The translations under genes were made by a program, and so were the position numbers. From contig JALIZF010001021.1 in assembly GCA_029948255.1 (NCBI GenBank), positions 1 through 64,000 on the forward strand: a stretch of DNA of 64,000 nt, read 5' to 3'. The notes under the pieces were generated by a model. It worked only from the letters and a program-made list of their open reading frames with translations. It made no database searches and was not told where the DNA came from. This DNA is from Telmatactis stephensoni (lineage: Eukaryota > Cnidaria > Anthozoa > Actiniaria > Isophelliidae). Position 1 is the first letter of the stretch. Each line of letters begins with the position of its first letter. Shown here one piece after another: positions 1 through 11,196 of the stretch.

Positions 1-870
1 CTGGCCATTTGTCTTCATCTAGCAACCAGTCGGGACCTTCAAACCACTTCCCCGCCTCCATCTTGTCAAGCGAAGCACCTCGACTTCCAAGGTCAGCAAG
101 ATTCATGTCGGTAGGACAGTACTTCCACGTGTACTTGAGGTTGTTAGTGATCTCTGCTATCTTCCTGACGCGGTTAGAGACGAAGACTTTCCATGGTTTG
201 CCAGGGTTACATATCCAGTATAGTGCTGTCATACTGTCCATCCATATTGTAGTTGATTTGATGGGCCGCCAGCGTTGTAAGGCTGTGTTGATGTTCTTTG
301 CTATGTTTGCTGCCATGTGCCCACTGATCAGCTCTAATCTCGGTATCGTTGTGTTCCGCTTTGATATTCTCGATTTCGATGTCAAGAGGCCTTTGACTAC
401 TCCCGATGAACATTCAATTACTGCTATGGCTACCGCTGAACACGCTATCTTACTTGCATCTGCAAACACGTGTAGATGAACACCGGTGATGTCATTTACT
501 CCCCGCGGTATACTTCTCGGCACTTGAACGTTTCGCAGCTGGTTGGTCCACTTGTTCCATCGTTGCATTATGTCATCCGATACTGCGGTGTTCCAACTTT
601 TACACTCGTCGCAGGCGTCTCGGTAAATGGCTTTTCCATGGACCATGGCTGGTGAAATTAGACCAAGTGGGTCATATAAACTGCTTAGCTGACTGAGTAT
701 TTCTCTTTTCGTCACTTGGCTTTCACTTGAGTTGCCTTTGATCTCCGTCTTTATCTCTATTACATCTTCTCGCTTATCCCACCTGTAGCCTAGTATTTTG
801 GATGGATTCGCTTCGGTGTCGAGCTCTTGTACATCTGACTCCCACTTGTGCACAGGGAATTTGCACTCTC
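1..870 (-). pseudogene. pol part 2 of the BEL/Pao element: connection and RNase H region, cut by the window edge
   Basis: After the frame break near 860 the pol protein continues in a different minus-strand frame to base 1. It shows a KWESDVQEL segment, then ILGYRWDK, a [10 protein letters not shown] motif typical of BEL/Pao pol, and an RNase H fold with HVFADASK and [11 protein letters not shown], each carrying a candidate catalytic aspartate. The frame is open as far as can be read and leaves the window before the integrase. The plus-strand open frame over the same DNA is only its shadow. Confidence 0.8.
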
Positions 871-2382
871 CAGTACTATAGTTGCTTCTCGTTTGAATCG
901 CTTCAACTCTTCGACATCTGCTGCAGTCTTCATGAGGTTGTCGACGTACGTGTCTTCCTTGAGTGACGTCACGGTCTCTTCTAGATCTTGACTTTGCAGG
1001 TCAAAGTGATGCTGTAGTGTTGCTCCTAACATGAACGGACTAGCCTCAGCTCCAAACGGCACTCTAGTGAATCGCAGGTGTTCCTCTCTACCGTTGATGT
1101 TGAACAGGAATCTAAACGCATCTCTGTCTCTGTCTGCGATAGCTATCTGGAGAAATGCCTTTTCAAGGTCTGCCAGTAACAGGTGTGGTGACATGCGAGC
1201 TCTGATTAAAATGTCCCAGAGGAGTGGCTGTAGAGGGGGCCCGGTGTACATGCACTCGTTCACGCTGTTGGCTAATGGGTGTGGTTTAGCGCTTCCGTCA
1301 AACACCATTCTCACCTTGGTTGTACTAGCGGTTTCTCTCACTACAGGCTTGTGAGGCATGTAGAATACTCTGTCTCCGCTGGGTGTTTCTGGAACCTTCT
1401 CGAGTATGCCTGTCTCCAACTGGTCTGTGACTATCTTCCTGTACTCAGCTTCTAGCTTGCCATTACGACTTAGCTTTCTCTCGATATTCTGTAGGCGTTT
1501 CCTACTAGGCTGCTCATTCGTGTTGCTCATCTCTGCTCCTGGTATCCAGGGAACCTGGACTTCGTACCTGCCTTCACTATTGACAACAATGTTCTCTTTA
1601 AACTCTGTAAGTACTACTGAGCTATCATTCTCTCCTCTGTCTTCTACTCCTAATACATCTAGGGAGTATAATTTCTCATAATGGTTGTCAAGTTCCTTAG
1701 TGTACATGCACTTTGCATCAGCATACTCTGCTCCCCCATGGATAACCCACCCAAAGGTTGTTCCTTCCACTATAGGGTCTTCGGGCCTCCCCTTGAACAC
1801 TTGTTCAGTCCTTATCTTACAGTACAAACTGTCACTGAGAATAAGGTCGATCTGGTACTCTTCTGATTCTGTGAAGTAGAAAGTTTTTCCGCGCGCATGT
1901 GGGTACTTTTCCTTCAGCTCCTTCACGGTTGGTCGCTTAATTTTTGTGAAATCAGACATTTTACTTCCCGTTAACTGAATTCTTTCACTTTCGTGATCAT
2001 CTAAGGACTTGATTTGAACTTCAAATATGGGCATAGATTGTTGTTTCATCCCGTTCACAGTCACAATATTTTGCGTTTCATGTTTTATTGGGGTTAACTG
2101 GAGCTTTTCAACTGCATCTCTAGATACAAAGTTCCTCCCTGAGCCGGTGTCGAGGAACGCCCACAAGATTTCGCTTTCAATTTTCACAGGAATTATCGCG
2201 GGTAAGCTTTTCTCACTGGAAGGGGTATACCCATTCAGGACGCCATTTGATCGCACTCTGTCATTTGTACTGCTATTGTCACGCGTGCACAGACTCGTGT
2301 GATGCTTCCCCTTGCATTTGAAGCAACCCCTGCTGCGACACTGGTTGGCTTGGTGCCCCGCGCGAGTACAATTAAAGCACAA
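790..2382 (-). pseudogene. pol part 1 of the BEL/Pao element: zinc knuckles, protease, reverse transcriptase
   Basis: A 530-codon open frame. In order it shows a CCHC knuckle (CFNCTRAGHQANQC), a second knuckle-like motif (CFKCKGKHHTSLC), an aspartic protease motif (AFLDTGSGRNFVS, residues about 76-88), and a reverse transcriptase with VRMVFDGSAK, LLADLEKAFLQIA (motif A, catalytic Asp) and YVDNLM (motif C). The second aspartate of the YVDD box is replaced by asparagine, which should abolish polymerisation. The last 20 or so codons are out of register: after the block around ATIVLES the conserved continuation lies in another frame. Confidence 0.9.
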
Positions 2383-2414
2383 TTTCTTCTCGGCCAGGAA
2401 TCGTTTACGGGTTT

Positions 2415-3077
2415 CTACAGTGTTGTAACTCGGACAGGAATCTGCCCAGTGATCCCCTCACAATATACGCAATGCGGCCCTTTATCTCTGGGTGGTATGG
2501 TTGCTTCTCCCCTGTTGCTATAGAAATGCTTTTCCCTTTTCTTATTTTCTTCCCTGGGGCTCTCTTCTACCCTGTTTCTTTTTAGCCATTTTTGAATTGA
2601 CTGCAAGAGGTTTGCCATATCCCAATTCTCCCAGTCGTCATCGGTACGGACAAGATCTGGTTTTACTTGAGGTAATTTATTTATTGTAGATACGACAAGG
2701 GCTTTGAGTGTTTCCCTCCCCAAGAGATTGTAGGGCATCAAAGTTTTCGTGAGTTTCTCGTAAAACTCGCGCACTTTCTCGTAGTTAGTCCCGCGAACGG
2801 GGGCTAAGTTAATTAATTCATCCATGTGCGCCGCGCTGACTAATTTGGCATGACCGTACTCACTTTGTAAGCGATCCCACGCTGTCTTGTATCCTACGGC
2901 GCCGGGTTTAAGATTAGAAAATCGGTCTCTTACCTTTGGCCCAACCAGCTCTAGTAGATATCCGAATTTCTCTTCGTCAGAAATAGGCGACTTTGCAGGC
3001 GACATTTGAATGGCTTTTTCAGTGTTTTGACTACCGTCAATCAAATCTCCGATTATTTGTTCTCCCTGTTCAAGCAA
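2415..3077 (-). pseudogene. gag fragment (DUF1759-like) of the BEL/Pao element
   Basis: An open frame of about 220 codons. It matches the middle and C-terminal part of the DUF1759 gag family, with segments such as EKFGYLLELVGPKVRDRF and KLPQVKPDLV, and ends at the first half of a zinc knuckle (CVYCEG). The frame opens on a TTG with no convincing ATG, and the usual N-terminal gag segment is absent, so this is a truncated remnant rather than a gene start. Just after CVYCEG the frame is lost at a run of four G bases near 2455. The expected DHWADSC half of the knuckle lies in the adjoining frame, so one base has been lost there or a -1 shift is needed. Confidence 0.8.
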
Positions 3078-3080
3078 GCT

Positions 3081-4771
3081 TAAATTTACATCAAAAGTCG
3101 GAAAATACTAAATGTTCTTTCAAAAAATTCAAGTTTGTTTTGTTTCTGAATTTAGAAAGCTAAAATTTTACAAATTCTAGTCGTTACAATTTGATTGACA
3201 GAAGCTTAAAGTCCAGACAAGCCAACACCACTAGATCGCGTAATTTTGAAATTGGGTGTAATTAAGGCTTGGCTTTTTTTCAGGCTCCTATAAATTTAAC
3301 TTTCCCAAATATATATCTTTGTGTCATTTTCACGCATGATGTTCAATTTTTACATGAAGGTAATACAAGAGGGCTTGAGTATGTGAAACACAAAATCTGT
3401 GGTTCTTTATAAAGGTGATCACGTGATCTGAAGGTGTTGAAAATAGAAATTTTAAAATGGTCTGGCAAATTTTTCATATTTCAAACGCCTTGCCATGTAA
3501 AATTTTTAAGTTAGTCAAAGTTAACAAGAATCAATCCGGAATGGTTGGCTTTATGCTATTGCAAGGAAGATAATTACAAATGTACATGTTTTATTGAATA
3601 CCTTGGTCAGCACATTTACGTTTTTACTTCGAATTCAATCGATCAACATCCTGATTTGTTACATACCAACTGTCAAAGTCATTTTTTCCGTGCTCTGATT
3701 GGGCGAGAGCGCATCACGTGAACGTCAACAAATTTTGCTGTTTCCTTAGCAACAACTCTCAGCGGGCAACAGTGAGTTTTATTGACCGGTAATAACAAAA
3801 CCGGAAGTTGATCTTGAAGGCGCGTTTTTGGAAGCGCGCGTTTACAAATTCATTCATTCGGACATGCATGAGGCAAAACTCGTGTTTATTGTCAAACTTT
3901 TAAGACCAATATACAAGAAAAAGATGACTGTTTCCCGAGGTCCCAGTCAATAAGAGTAAATTAAACCGCCGGCCAAACGTGTATGTAACTCGTGAAATGA
4001 GTTAATTCAGTAAACTCAAAATTTTTAAAAATGTGTGAATCCGAATCTATTGAAAAAAAATTAATTCCTGATAATTGTTAAATTTCGTTAGCCTTATATG
4101 CAAGAGTTTCTTTGAAGGGAAGGGGAGGAAGAAGGAGGATCGGAAAAGGCCGAGAGATTTTCCGTGTTACCAAAATACCCTCCTTCCACACGCGTGCAAA
4201 ACGTGTTCAAAACGCAAGTATAAGAAACGCAGAATGAGTTCTATATATTGTATAATGCCATTCAAAGCATGGATTGTGACAACGAATGTTTTTTACAAAA
4301 TAAGAAAAATTCGAGTTGTGAGGAAAAGAACCCTTATCCACGAGTTACCATACTTACATACGGGTCTTATATTTCGGCGCCTGTCACATGATCTTGTTCG
4401 CACCTCGCGGGAAGTTCAAAGTGATGGTGTTGTTTATGGCCTCAAAATCATCGAATTTTATAGAGATTTAGTCGTATTTCAAGAATAGTTTGAGTGAAGA
4501 ATGGAAAACAAGACAATGGTACGTCTAAAAAGTAAGAATTCGTTGTTTATTTGATGTATTTTACATGCAAAATGTTCAACTCAACATTCCCCTCGTCTAC
4601 CAGTTTAATAACGTGTGACTGAATTAGGTTCAAAACGTTTCAAGAATATTTGTACCAACATCTTGAAAGCTTTAGATATCCGAAAACCAATTAATTCATG
4701 CAAAAAAATGCTCAAATGTTCCAGCAATTTAACATTTTATTGTTGGGGTTGTACTTAAGTTATAAGTACAT
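3081..4771. other. Intergenic DNA without a recognised gene
   Basis: A+T-rich sequence following the truncated end of the BEL/Pao element. A 137-codon plus-strand frame at 4075-4488 is rich in Lys/Arg and Cys but resembles nothing I know and has no supporting splice sites. Around 3930-3955 a short stretch resembles one end of the hairpin element at 8221-8350 (CCCAGTCAATAAG), suggesting an old fragment of that family. Confidence 0.5.

Positions 4772-4816
<45 letters not shown>
4772..4816 (+). repeat. (CTGT)n microsatellite
   Basis: About eleven tandem copies of the tetranucleotide CTGT with no visible interruption. Confidence 0.95.
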
Positions 4817-4817
<1 letters not shown>

Positions 4818-4873
4818 ATTAAGCTTACCACCGTGTGCAAAATTACGCGTCCAGCCAGATTAGTATATGTAAT

Positions 4874-5030
4874 AGGACTCCATGCTGTCCAATTTGAAAA
4901 TAATTGGATGAAGAAAATTCCGAGGACTCCCAAAATTGGACGAGGCCGCAGGCCGAGTCCAATTTGGCAGTCAGAGGAATTTTTTTGAGTTCAATTTTTT
5001 CAAATTGGACAAGCATGGAGTCCTGTTACT
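4874..5030. repeat. Hairpin MITE with TCCAATTT-rich arms
   Basis: The left arm AGGACTCCATGCTGTCCAAT is matched by its reverse complement near 5003-5027 (ATTGGACAAGCATGGAGTCC). The interior repeats the TCCAATTT/AAATTGGA motif several times. Confidence 0.75.
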
Positions 5031-5031
5031 T

Positions 5032-5200
5032 ATTAATTATATAGCTGCCTCTAAATCCAATATTATGAGCACTTATCTCTATTTTTTGGTAAACTGTCCA
5101 ATTTCAAGTGTCCAATTTAAGAAAAATTGGACAGTTAACCAAAATTAATGAAAAATCTATCTGTTGGCAATATGTGATTTAGAGGCAGCTATATAATTAA
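5032..5200. repeat. Hairpin element with TTAATTATATAGCTGCCTCTAAA ends
   Basis: The ends TTATATAGCTGCCTCTAAAT and its mirror (ATTTAGAGGCAGCTATATAA) form an inverted repeat. The interior again holds paired TCCAATTT motifs, so it is probably related to the preceding hairpin. Confidence 0.75.
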
Positions 5201-5201
5201 A

Positions 5202-5315
5202 GTCTCAATTGGAATTTGGTCAATAAGCTACCGGGAAGCCAGCAAAGTGTACAGACACTCCGCCTCTGTCTGGATTTTTGGTAGCCTATTGACCAAATTC
5301 CCAATCGAGACTTTA
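5202..5315. repeat. Hairpin element with AAAGTCTCAATTGG ends
   Basis: Inverted ends of about 35 bp (TTTGGTCAATAAGCTACC at left, GGTAGCCTATTGACCAAA at right) flank about 45 bp. Confidence 0.75.
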
Positions 5316-5415
5316 GTCTGGCGGGACGCATAATTATGCATACGGTGGTAAATTTGACAAAAAAAACATCGTGTAAAGAGAACCTGACTAAATTAGTACT
5401 GATTAATTCTTTACA

Positions 5416-5578
5416 TATAGAGCGGTTTTCGTATGAGTGGGAAACTGACCGTACCAGTTACGGTCAATGCACGGTACGGTTACGGCAGGAATTTTGAATG
5501 TTTTTGTTGACATTACGGTACTGACACGGTCACGGTACAGTACGGTCAGTTTCCCACTCATACGAAAATCGCTCTATA
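5416..5578. repeat. MITE of the TCGTATGAGTGTGAAA family (M1), copy 1
   Basis: Inverted ends begin TATAGAGCG and contain TTTTCGTATGAGTGGGAAAC. The interior carries paired ACGGT-rich segments (GGTACGGTTACGGC and its mirror). Further copies lie near 15.1, 30.0, 41.6 and 41.8 kb, with halves near 19.4 and 53.5 kb. The ends suggest a TA target duplication. Confidence 0.85.
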
Positions 5579-5866
5579 CATTAAAAATGTTATAAAATTT
5601 ATCCAAATTATCATCTTATTTCTAACGCTCTATACTCCATTTAACTGCAGCATGTATGACTACTACAGTTGATACAACTAGTCCAAATCATGATGAGTGC
5701 AAAATTTTATATTACTCTCTATACTATCACACTTTGTACAGAATTTTGCTTTTATGCAATTTTATATTAATTATCGATATTTCTTGTATTCTAACAGCCA
5801 GTAGTAATACAAGTCCACACATCATGGTCTCTCCTACCCATGAGGCCCATTAGATTAAGTCCTATC

Positions 5867-5943
5867 AAAGACATCCAAGGTCAGGTCCACCCAACAAAGA
5901 CATCCAAGATCAAGTCCACCCAACAAAGACATCCAAGATCAAG
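5867..5943 (+). repeat. 29-bp tandem repeat, about 2.6 units
   Basis: The unit starts AAAGACATCCAAG and ends GTCCACCCAAC. Two full copies and a partial third differ by a few bases. Confidence 0.9.
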
Positions 5944-6027
5944 CAGACTATACACTGCACTAGACTATACTACACTGTACTAGAATGAACTAGGCTGTAC
6001 TAGACTGTACTAGGCTGTACTAGGCAA
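5944..6027 (+). repeat. GTACT-type minisatellite, short left block
   Basis: Degenerate tandem decamers of the form CTGTACTAGA/CTGTACTAGG. It is the same array as the block starting at 6620, split by inserted inverted-repeat DNA. Confidence 0.9.
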
Positions 6028-6619
6028 ATAGATAATCACTGAGGCACGCAGCATTCGTGGGTATAATGCAGGCAGCTGAGGGCGAAGCCTGCATTATACC
6101 CATGAATGCTGTGTGCCGAAGTGATTATCTTTTATAATTACTGGTCAACTTCATAACCACCAAAATCACCAAAATTGTTTAAATTGAGGTATTTATTTAT
6201 TTTTAAAAGTTAAGGTATTGTTTGAGCATGCGTAGTTCTGCTGATTTTGTATCCCACACGTTTTGATACCCGTGTTTGTCATAACAAAGAAAGGCTACGG
6301 TACTTAAATTCTGAATGGGGAGCTGGATTTTGAAAAGGCTCTGAAAAGTACTGTGACTGCTAGCTTAGTAGTTACATTACTTTATCATCCTGCAAATCTG
6401 GTTCCCCTGTAAGCAAAACACGCTGCATTATTATTAATAATGCTGTGGGATCACAGAATCACACAGCATTATTAAAAATAAATAATGCCGTCTGCTAGAT
6501 TAGACAGACGGCATTATTTGCAATAATGCAGCTGCTCTATGCTTTTTCTCTGATCTCTGCATTCGTTGGTATAATGTGGAGAGAAAACAATAGGTTATGA
6601 AGTTAAACAGTAATTATTA
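6028..6619. repeat. Inverted-repeat insertion(s) within the minisatellite
   Basis: A hairpin at about 6031-6131 has arms AGATAATCACT...AGTGATTATCT around GCATTATACC motifs. The segment from about 6125 to 6617 is bounded by GGTCAACTTCATAACC-like and mirrored GGTTATGAAGTTAA ends. Several GCATTATT hairpins lie inside near 6425-6530. No coding frame was found. Confidence 0.65.
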
Positions 6620-7804
6620 TGCTGTACTACACTGTACTAGACTGAACTAGACTGTACTAGGCTGTACTTCACTATGCTGTACTACAATGTACTAGACTGA
6701 GCTAGGCTGTACTACACTGCACTAGACTCCACTACACTGCACTAGGCTGTACTACTAGGATGTACTAGACTGTCCTACACTGTACTAGGCTGTACTACAC
6801 TGTACTAGACTGTGCTACACTACATTAGACTGCATGCACTAGACTGCACTACACTGTACTGCACTGTACTAGACTGCACTAAGCTGTACTAGACTGTACT
6901 AGGCTGTACTATGCTGTACTACACTGTACTAGACTGAACTAGGCTGTACTAGGCTGTACTTCACTATGCTATTGTACTAGACTGAGCTAGACTGCACTAC
7001 ACTGCACTAGACTCCACTACACTGTACTAGACTGCACTACACTGCACTACACTGTACTACACTACACTTTAAGACTGTACTAGGCTGTACTAGACTGTGC
7101 TACACTACATTAGACTGCATGCACTAGACTGCACTACACTGTACTGCACTATACTAGACTGTACTAGGCTGTACTAGACTGTACTAGGCTGTACTTCACT
7201 ATGCTATTGTACTAGACTGAGCTAGGCTGTACTACACTGCACTAGACTCCACTACACTGTACTAGACTGTACTAGGCTGTACTAGACTGTACTACTAGGA
7301 TGTACTAGACTGTCCTACACTGTACTACACTGCACTAGACTCCACTACACTGTACTAGACTGTACTACACTGCACTAGGCTGTACTACTAGGATGTACTA
7401 GACTGTCCTACACTGCACTACACTGTCCTACACTGCACTACACTGCACTAGGCTGTACTACTAGGATGTACTAGACTGTCCTACACTGCACTACACTGTA
7501 CTAGGCTGTACTACTAGGATGTACTAGACTGTCCTACACTGCACTACACTGTACTACACTGCACTTTAAGACTGTACTAGGCTGTACTAGACTGTATGCT
7601 ACACTACATTAGACTGCATGCACTAGACTGCACTATACTGTACTGCACTGTACTAGACTGTACTAGGCTGTACTATAGACTGTGCTACCCTGCATTAGAC
7701 TGCACTACACTGCACTAGACTAAACTAGGCTATACTAGACTGTACTAGACTGTACTAGACTGTACTAGACTGTACTAGACTGTACTACACTGTACTACAC
7801 TGCA
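6620..7804 (+). repeat. GTACT-type minisatellite, main block
   Basis: About 1.2 kb of degenerate 10-bp units (CTGTACTAGA, CTGCACTACA and relatives). It has higher-order blocks: a segment containing CTACTAGGATGTACTAGACT recurs several times. Confidence 0.95.
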
Positions 7805-7955
7805 TTAGTGCAGGATAGTACAGTCTAGTGCAGCCTAGTGCAGTCTAGTACAGTGCAGTGCAGTCTAGTGCAGTGTAGTACAGTTTAGTGCAGTGTAGTA
7901 CAGCCTAGTTTAGTCCAGTGCAGTGTAGTATAGTGTAGTGTAGGGTAGTGCACTA
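7805..7955 (-). repeat. GTACT-type minisatellite, inverted block
   Basis: From about 7805 the same units run on the opposite strand (CAGTCTAGTGCAGCCTAGTG), so the array becomes a head-to-head inverted repeat with the block to its left. Confidence 0.9.
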
Positions 7956-8220
7956 TAATGTATGAAACTGCATATATTTTGTATATGTAGCGATAACCAT
8001 TATATGACTGCCTACACCAAGTACTACAGTTAAGGTTTTTATGTTGTCCTAGTGCAAAAGGTCGATACGTCGCTGAGGTAAGGTAGAAACTATATATTTG
8101 AGCCCCATATAGTTCTGAGACATAATAAGTTTGTTTCCTTTGTTGGGTTATTCCCTACATTGTCCAGGTTTTAGAGAGCCCGGGAAAGGGCATTCTGATT
8201 GCTTGGAAAAAACATCAATT

Positions 8221-8350
8221 AACACTTATTGACTGGGACCGAGGGAAACAGTATGTTTTGTGGTCCCTCAACCGCCAATGTTTCCCGAGGCTCCGGTCTC
8301 GGGACCACAAAACATACTGTTTCCCTCGGTCCCAGTCAATAAGTGTTAAA
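8221..8350. repeat. Hairpin MITE, AACACTTATTGACTGGGACC ends
   Basis: Near-perfect arms of about 50 bp (8221-8270 and 8300-8350) flank about 30 bp. A fragment of the same end occurs near 3930-3955. Confidence 0.85.
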
Positions 8351-10140
8351 TGTTAACCAATCTGACTACTTTGATACAGCATGAGACAACATAGCATAAC
8401 ACAGAATTTTTTCAAAGTCATACAAACTCTGCTCTTCTCAAACTCATGAATAATTAATGACTTTTTAGCCAATCAGATTGTCTTACTGAATCACGTGAAT
8501 GGATTTGGAAACCCAATGAAACACACTAGTGTTTCAAACATTTTCATCCCATGTGATGGAATGTGTTCTTAATCTGCATCTGAATACCTACAACTTTACT
8601 CAATTGTGCTTGTTCCCTATAGAAATACTAACTTTGGTGACACTTAGACAACTTGCTTCGAAATATTTACTCAAAGAAATTTTCTCCCTACCCCGAAATC
8701 ATGCGTACTATAAAGTAGCGGATTTTGACGAAAAAAATAATTCCATAAATCACTGTGAGATTCAAACTTGAGACCATCTGCAGTCCTATATCTGCCTCTA
8801 ACCTCTATACTACTTTGTGAACCAATGGAAATCTTTCAACCAAAAACGTTTTGTCTGTTATGATCGTAAGTTCATTTACATTACCATGAATAGATATGAA
8901 AAGCTGAATTGTTTAAGATTTCTTTCTGGGAATTCGCTTAAGAAGTAATTCATTATTAATATTATTGGTTATTAATATTCACTTGTTAGGGTTCCAAACA
9001 CTCGAACAAATGTTTTCTCACGTTTTGAACCCTAATGAAACACTCACATTAGTTTTTGAAATATTATTTCATAAAAACAACAACAACAACAACAAAAACA
9101 AATGCTATTTCAGTGCTATAGCAGTTGCATTTTAACCCACTACCAATTACCCGCTTACCTGTTATCCACGCTATCCATTACCTGCTACCTGTCATATGCT
9201 ATTGTCTGCCTCTTAGACACACAATGACCCTTTGACATATTTCATTTAATTAATATATAACTGTTAGCATGGCTTATTTTAGTCAGTCAGCTTTTTAAAT
9301 TTAAATTAATATTTCTCCACGTTTTTACATTTTCCAGTGTTCTCATGTCTAAATGTGACTATAGGATCTGGTGGAATTATGAAGACACAGAAGCCATGAC
9401 CTCAGTGAAAACTTCATAACCAAAGCAAGCCAGCTACTGGATGTTCTTCTTCACTGCTGGTGGATTTCCAGGAAATGTGTCTGTCTCTACTGACCACCAT
9501 GCATTCTCTATTATCTTCAGTAAATAAAATTGACAACAATCCCTTTACTGTCCCCCTCCCTCCCTCCACTATCAGGACATGATGGACACAGGCCCATTGC
9601 CAGGACCTCGGAAAGTGAGAGGGTAGTTTTTGCCACTGATAATGCATTTACAAATGCAGCAAATTCAGCAATATTGTGATATTCAGAAAAATATTGATAT
9701 AGATTGATGAGGAGCAAGGACAGGGATTCATTTAAGACTTCAAATTATCCACCCCTGGCAATGGGACTTGGCCACTGATGAATGACCACATCAGTCTTCT
9801 ATTCCATCCTGTGTTTCTGCAGGTACTTTCAACTTCAAATGGGGAAGCCCTTCCTGTTGTTAGTGTCATTTATTTTGTTTCATGACTGAAGCTGCAACAA
9901 TATTTGGGATTTTGTGTAACTGTGAAACACTGCATTCTTAGTTTGCAACCATTCCCAGGAGAGTGAATTGAACAAAAGACATGCCATACATGTTGGTGGT
10001 TTTAATCTTGATTTTCACTTGTCAAGACCACCACCATGTCTACCCTGTCTTTTGTCTGTACATTCTCTGGGGATTGTTTGCCATCCAACTTTCCTTGATT
10101 TCATGATGGCCATGGTACATGTATGAAACTAGCATTACTT
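8351..10140. other. Intergenic DNA; only a short AAC microsatellite and a doubtful terminal exon
   Basis: A short (AAC)n run lies at about 9078-9100. A TTTTCCAG acceptor-like site near 9330-9338 precedes a short open stretch, but no upstream exon, homology or phase check supports it. Otherwise I see no gene. Confidence 0.4.
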
Positions 10141-10142
10141 TA

Positions 10143-10230
10143 TAACCTGATTTTCAGATGTTGGAGTGATCCACTAAGGAGGAAATTAGAGAAGTCCCAA
10201 TGTCTGAAAATCAGGCTGTAGTCTTATAGC
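10143..10230. repeat. Small hairpin element, CCTGATTTTCAGA ends
   Basis: CCTGATTTTCAGATGTTGG is mirrored by CCAATGTCTGAAAATCAGG about 35 bp further on. Confidence 0.6.
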
Positions 10231-10934
10231 CCAGTGGAGCTTTAAATAGCCATAAGAGAGGGTACTGAGAGAGGGCTGTGAGGTCATTGTCTACCCATTG
10301 GGTGAAGGGACACCATTATACCAATGAAAGAGACCCTTTCAGCTGATGTATACTAATTATTGGCCATTTCAGACCAAGTGATCATTCTAACACTTTATAA
10401 AAGACCAATTCTCAAGGGGATGTTATGCATTCTGAAATGGGCAATTATAAGTACACATAGCTGAAAAAGTGTATTGAATTTATATTATTACCAGAGCTAA
10501 ACTGGTCCTTTTTCATGGGTTTAGGCTTTGGATGTAGGATATATAATTATAGAGAAAATTGTACCACAAAAATAGAAAATAAAGTTTTATTGAAGGAGAC
10601 TGTATTTGTGTATTACAAAATATATACTGTGTTTTAGCAAAATAATAATATACATTTTTATTGACATTCTTATATATGTGTCTACTACTACGGGGTTATT
10701 TTAGACAGTCCACCCTCCTCTGTCCTCTCCCCCCCAACCCCCCCTCCCCTATCTCCTCCCTCATCCGCCCAGCTCCCATGGGATCCGCCGAGCTCCCATG
10801 GGAACCAACCCACCCCTCCCTAACCAGGCACTACACCACCCCTCCCCTGCTATGTTCTTGTCCACCCCTCCCTCTGTATTAAATTATATTGACTGCCGAA
10901 ATCTCAAACAAACAAAAGTTCTTTTTTCCGAAAA

Positions 10935-11012
10935 GAACCTTCCCACACCGTGATTTGTACTCTAGATCTCTCGCTTGTAAACCCAACCACTAACCCATTA
11001 GACCAACTGGTC
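10935..11012 (-). repeat. tRNA-like (pol III promoter-like) module, probable SINE head
   Basis: On the minus strand, TGGTCTAATGGG matches a tRNA box A with one mismatch, and a degenerate box B-like AGTACAAATC follows at tRNA spacing. No tRNA secondary structure can be completed, so this is a SINE or tRNA pseudogene rather than a working tRNA. Confidence 0.45.
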
Positions 11013-11111
11013 AAAGTTGCTTGGCCAGCATTGAAACTTAATTTTATAGCAGACCCAAAGTCCTGTAAATACAAAGAATGACTTGCTATGCTGAGCAGCC
11101 CAAACCAGCAA

Positions 11112-11196
11112 TTCACCAGATGGTAAAGTGGTCAAGACAGCAGGATTCAAGATCATAAGGTAAGTTCACAGGTAAGGGTTCAAATCTCCTAAATAA
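11112..11196 (+). repeat. tRNA-like (pol III promoter-like) module, opposite strand
   Basis: Box A-like ATGGTAAAGTGG and box B-like GGGTTCAAATCTCC are spaced about 55 bp apart on the plus strand. It lies head to head with the minus-strand module about 100 bp away. Acceptor-stem pairing is not convincing. Confidence 0.45.

Larger units (their letters stand above)
1..3080 (-). mobile_element. BEL/Pao-type LTR retrotransposon, internal part, decayed and truncated
   Basis: Read on the minus strand, this stretch has the gag-protease-RT-RNase H order of BEL/Pao elements: a DUF1759-like gag, CCHC zinc knuckles, a retropepsin with a DTGSGRNF active-site segment, a reverse transcriptase and an RNase H region. 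At least two frame breaks interrupt it, near 2450 and near 860. The reverse transcriptase box reads YVDN where YVDD is expected. The gag lacks its usual N-terminal part, so the element is 5'-truncated near 3080; its 3' part runs out of the window at base 1. No LTR is visible. It is very probably a dead copy. Confidence 0.9.

Noticed and set aside
9..479. 156-codon plus-strand open frame
   Set aside because: It is the antisense shadow of the BEL/Pao pol RNase H region, whose minus-strand frame has clear motifs.
4075..4488. 137-codon plus-strand frame as a gene
   Set aside because: No recognised domain, no splice-site support and composition like flanking DNA; kept only as a note.
5944..7955. 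Possible CRISPR-like array
   Set aside because: The repeats are continuous degenerate decamers without unique spacers, in a eukaryotic genome: a minisatellite.
10661..10882. Proline-rich 73-codon frame
   Set aside because: It arises from a C-rich low-complexity tract and has no other support.
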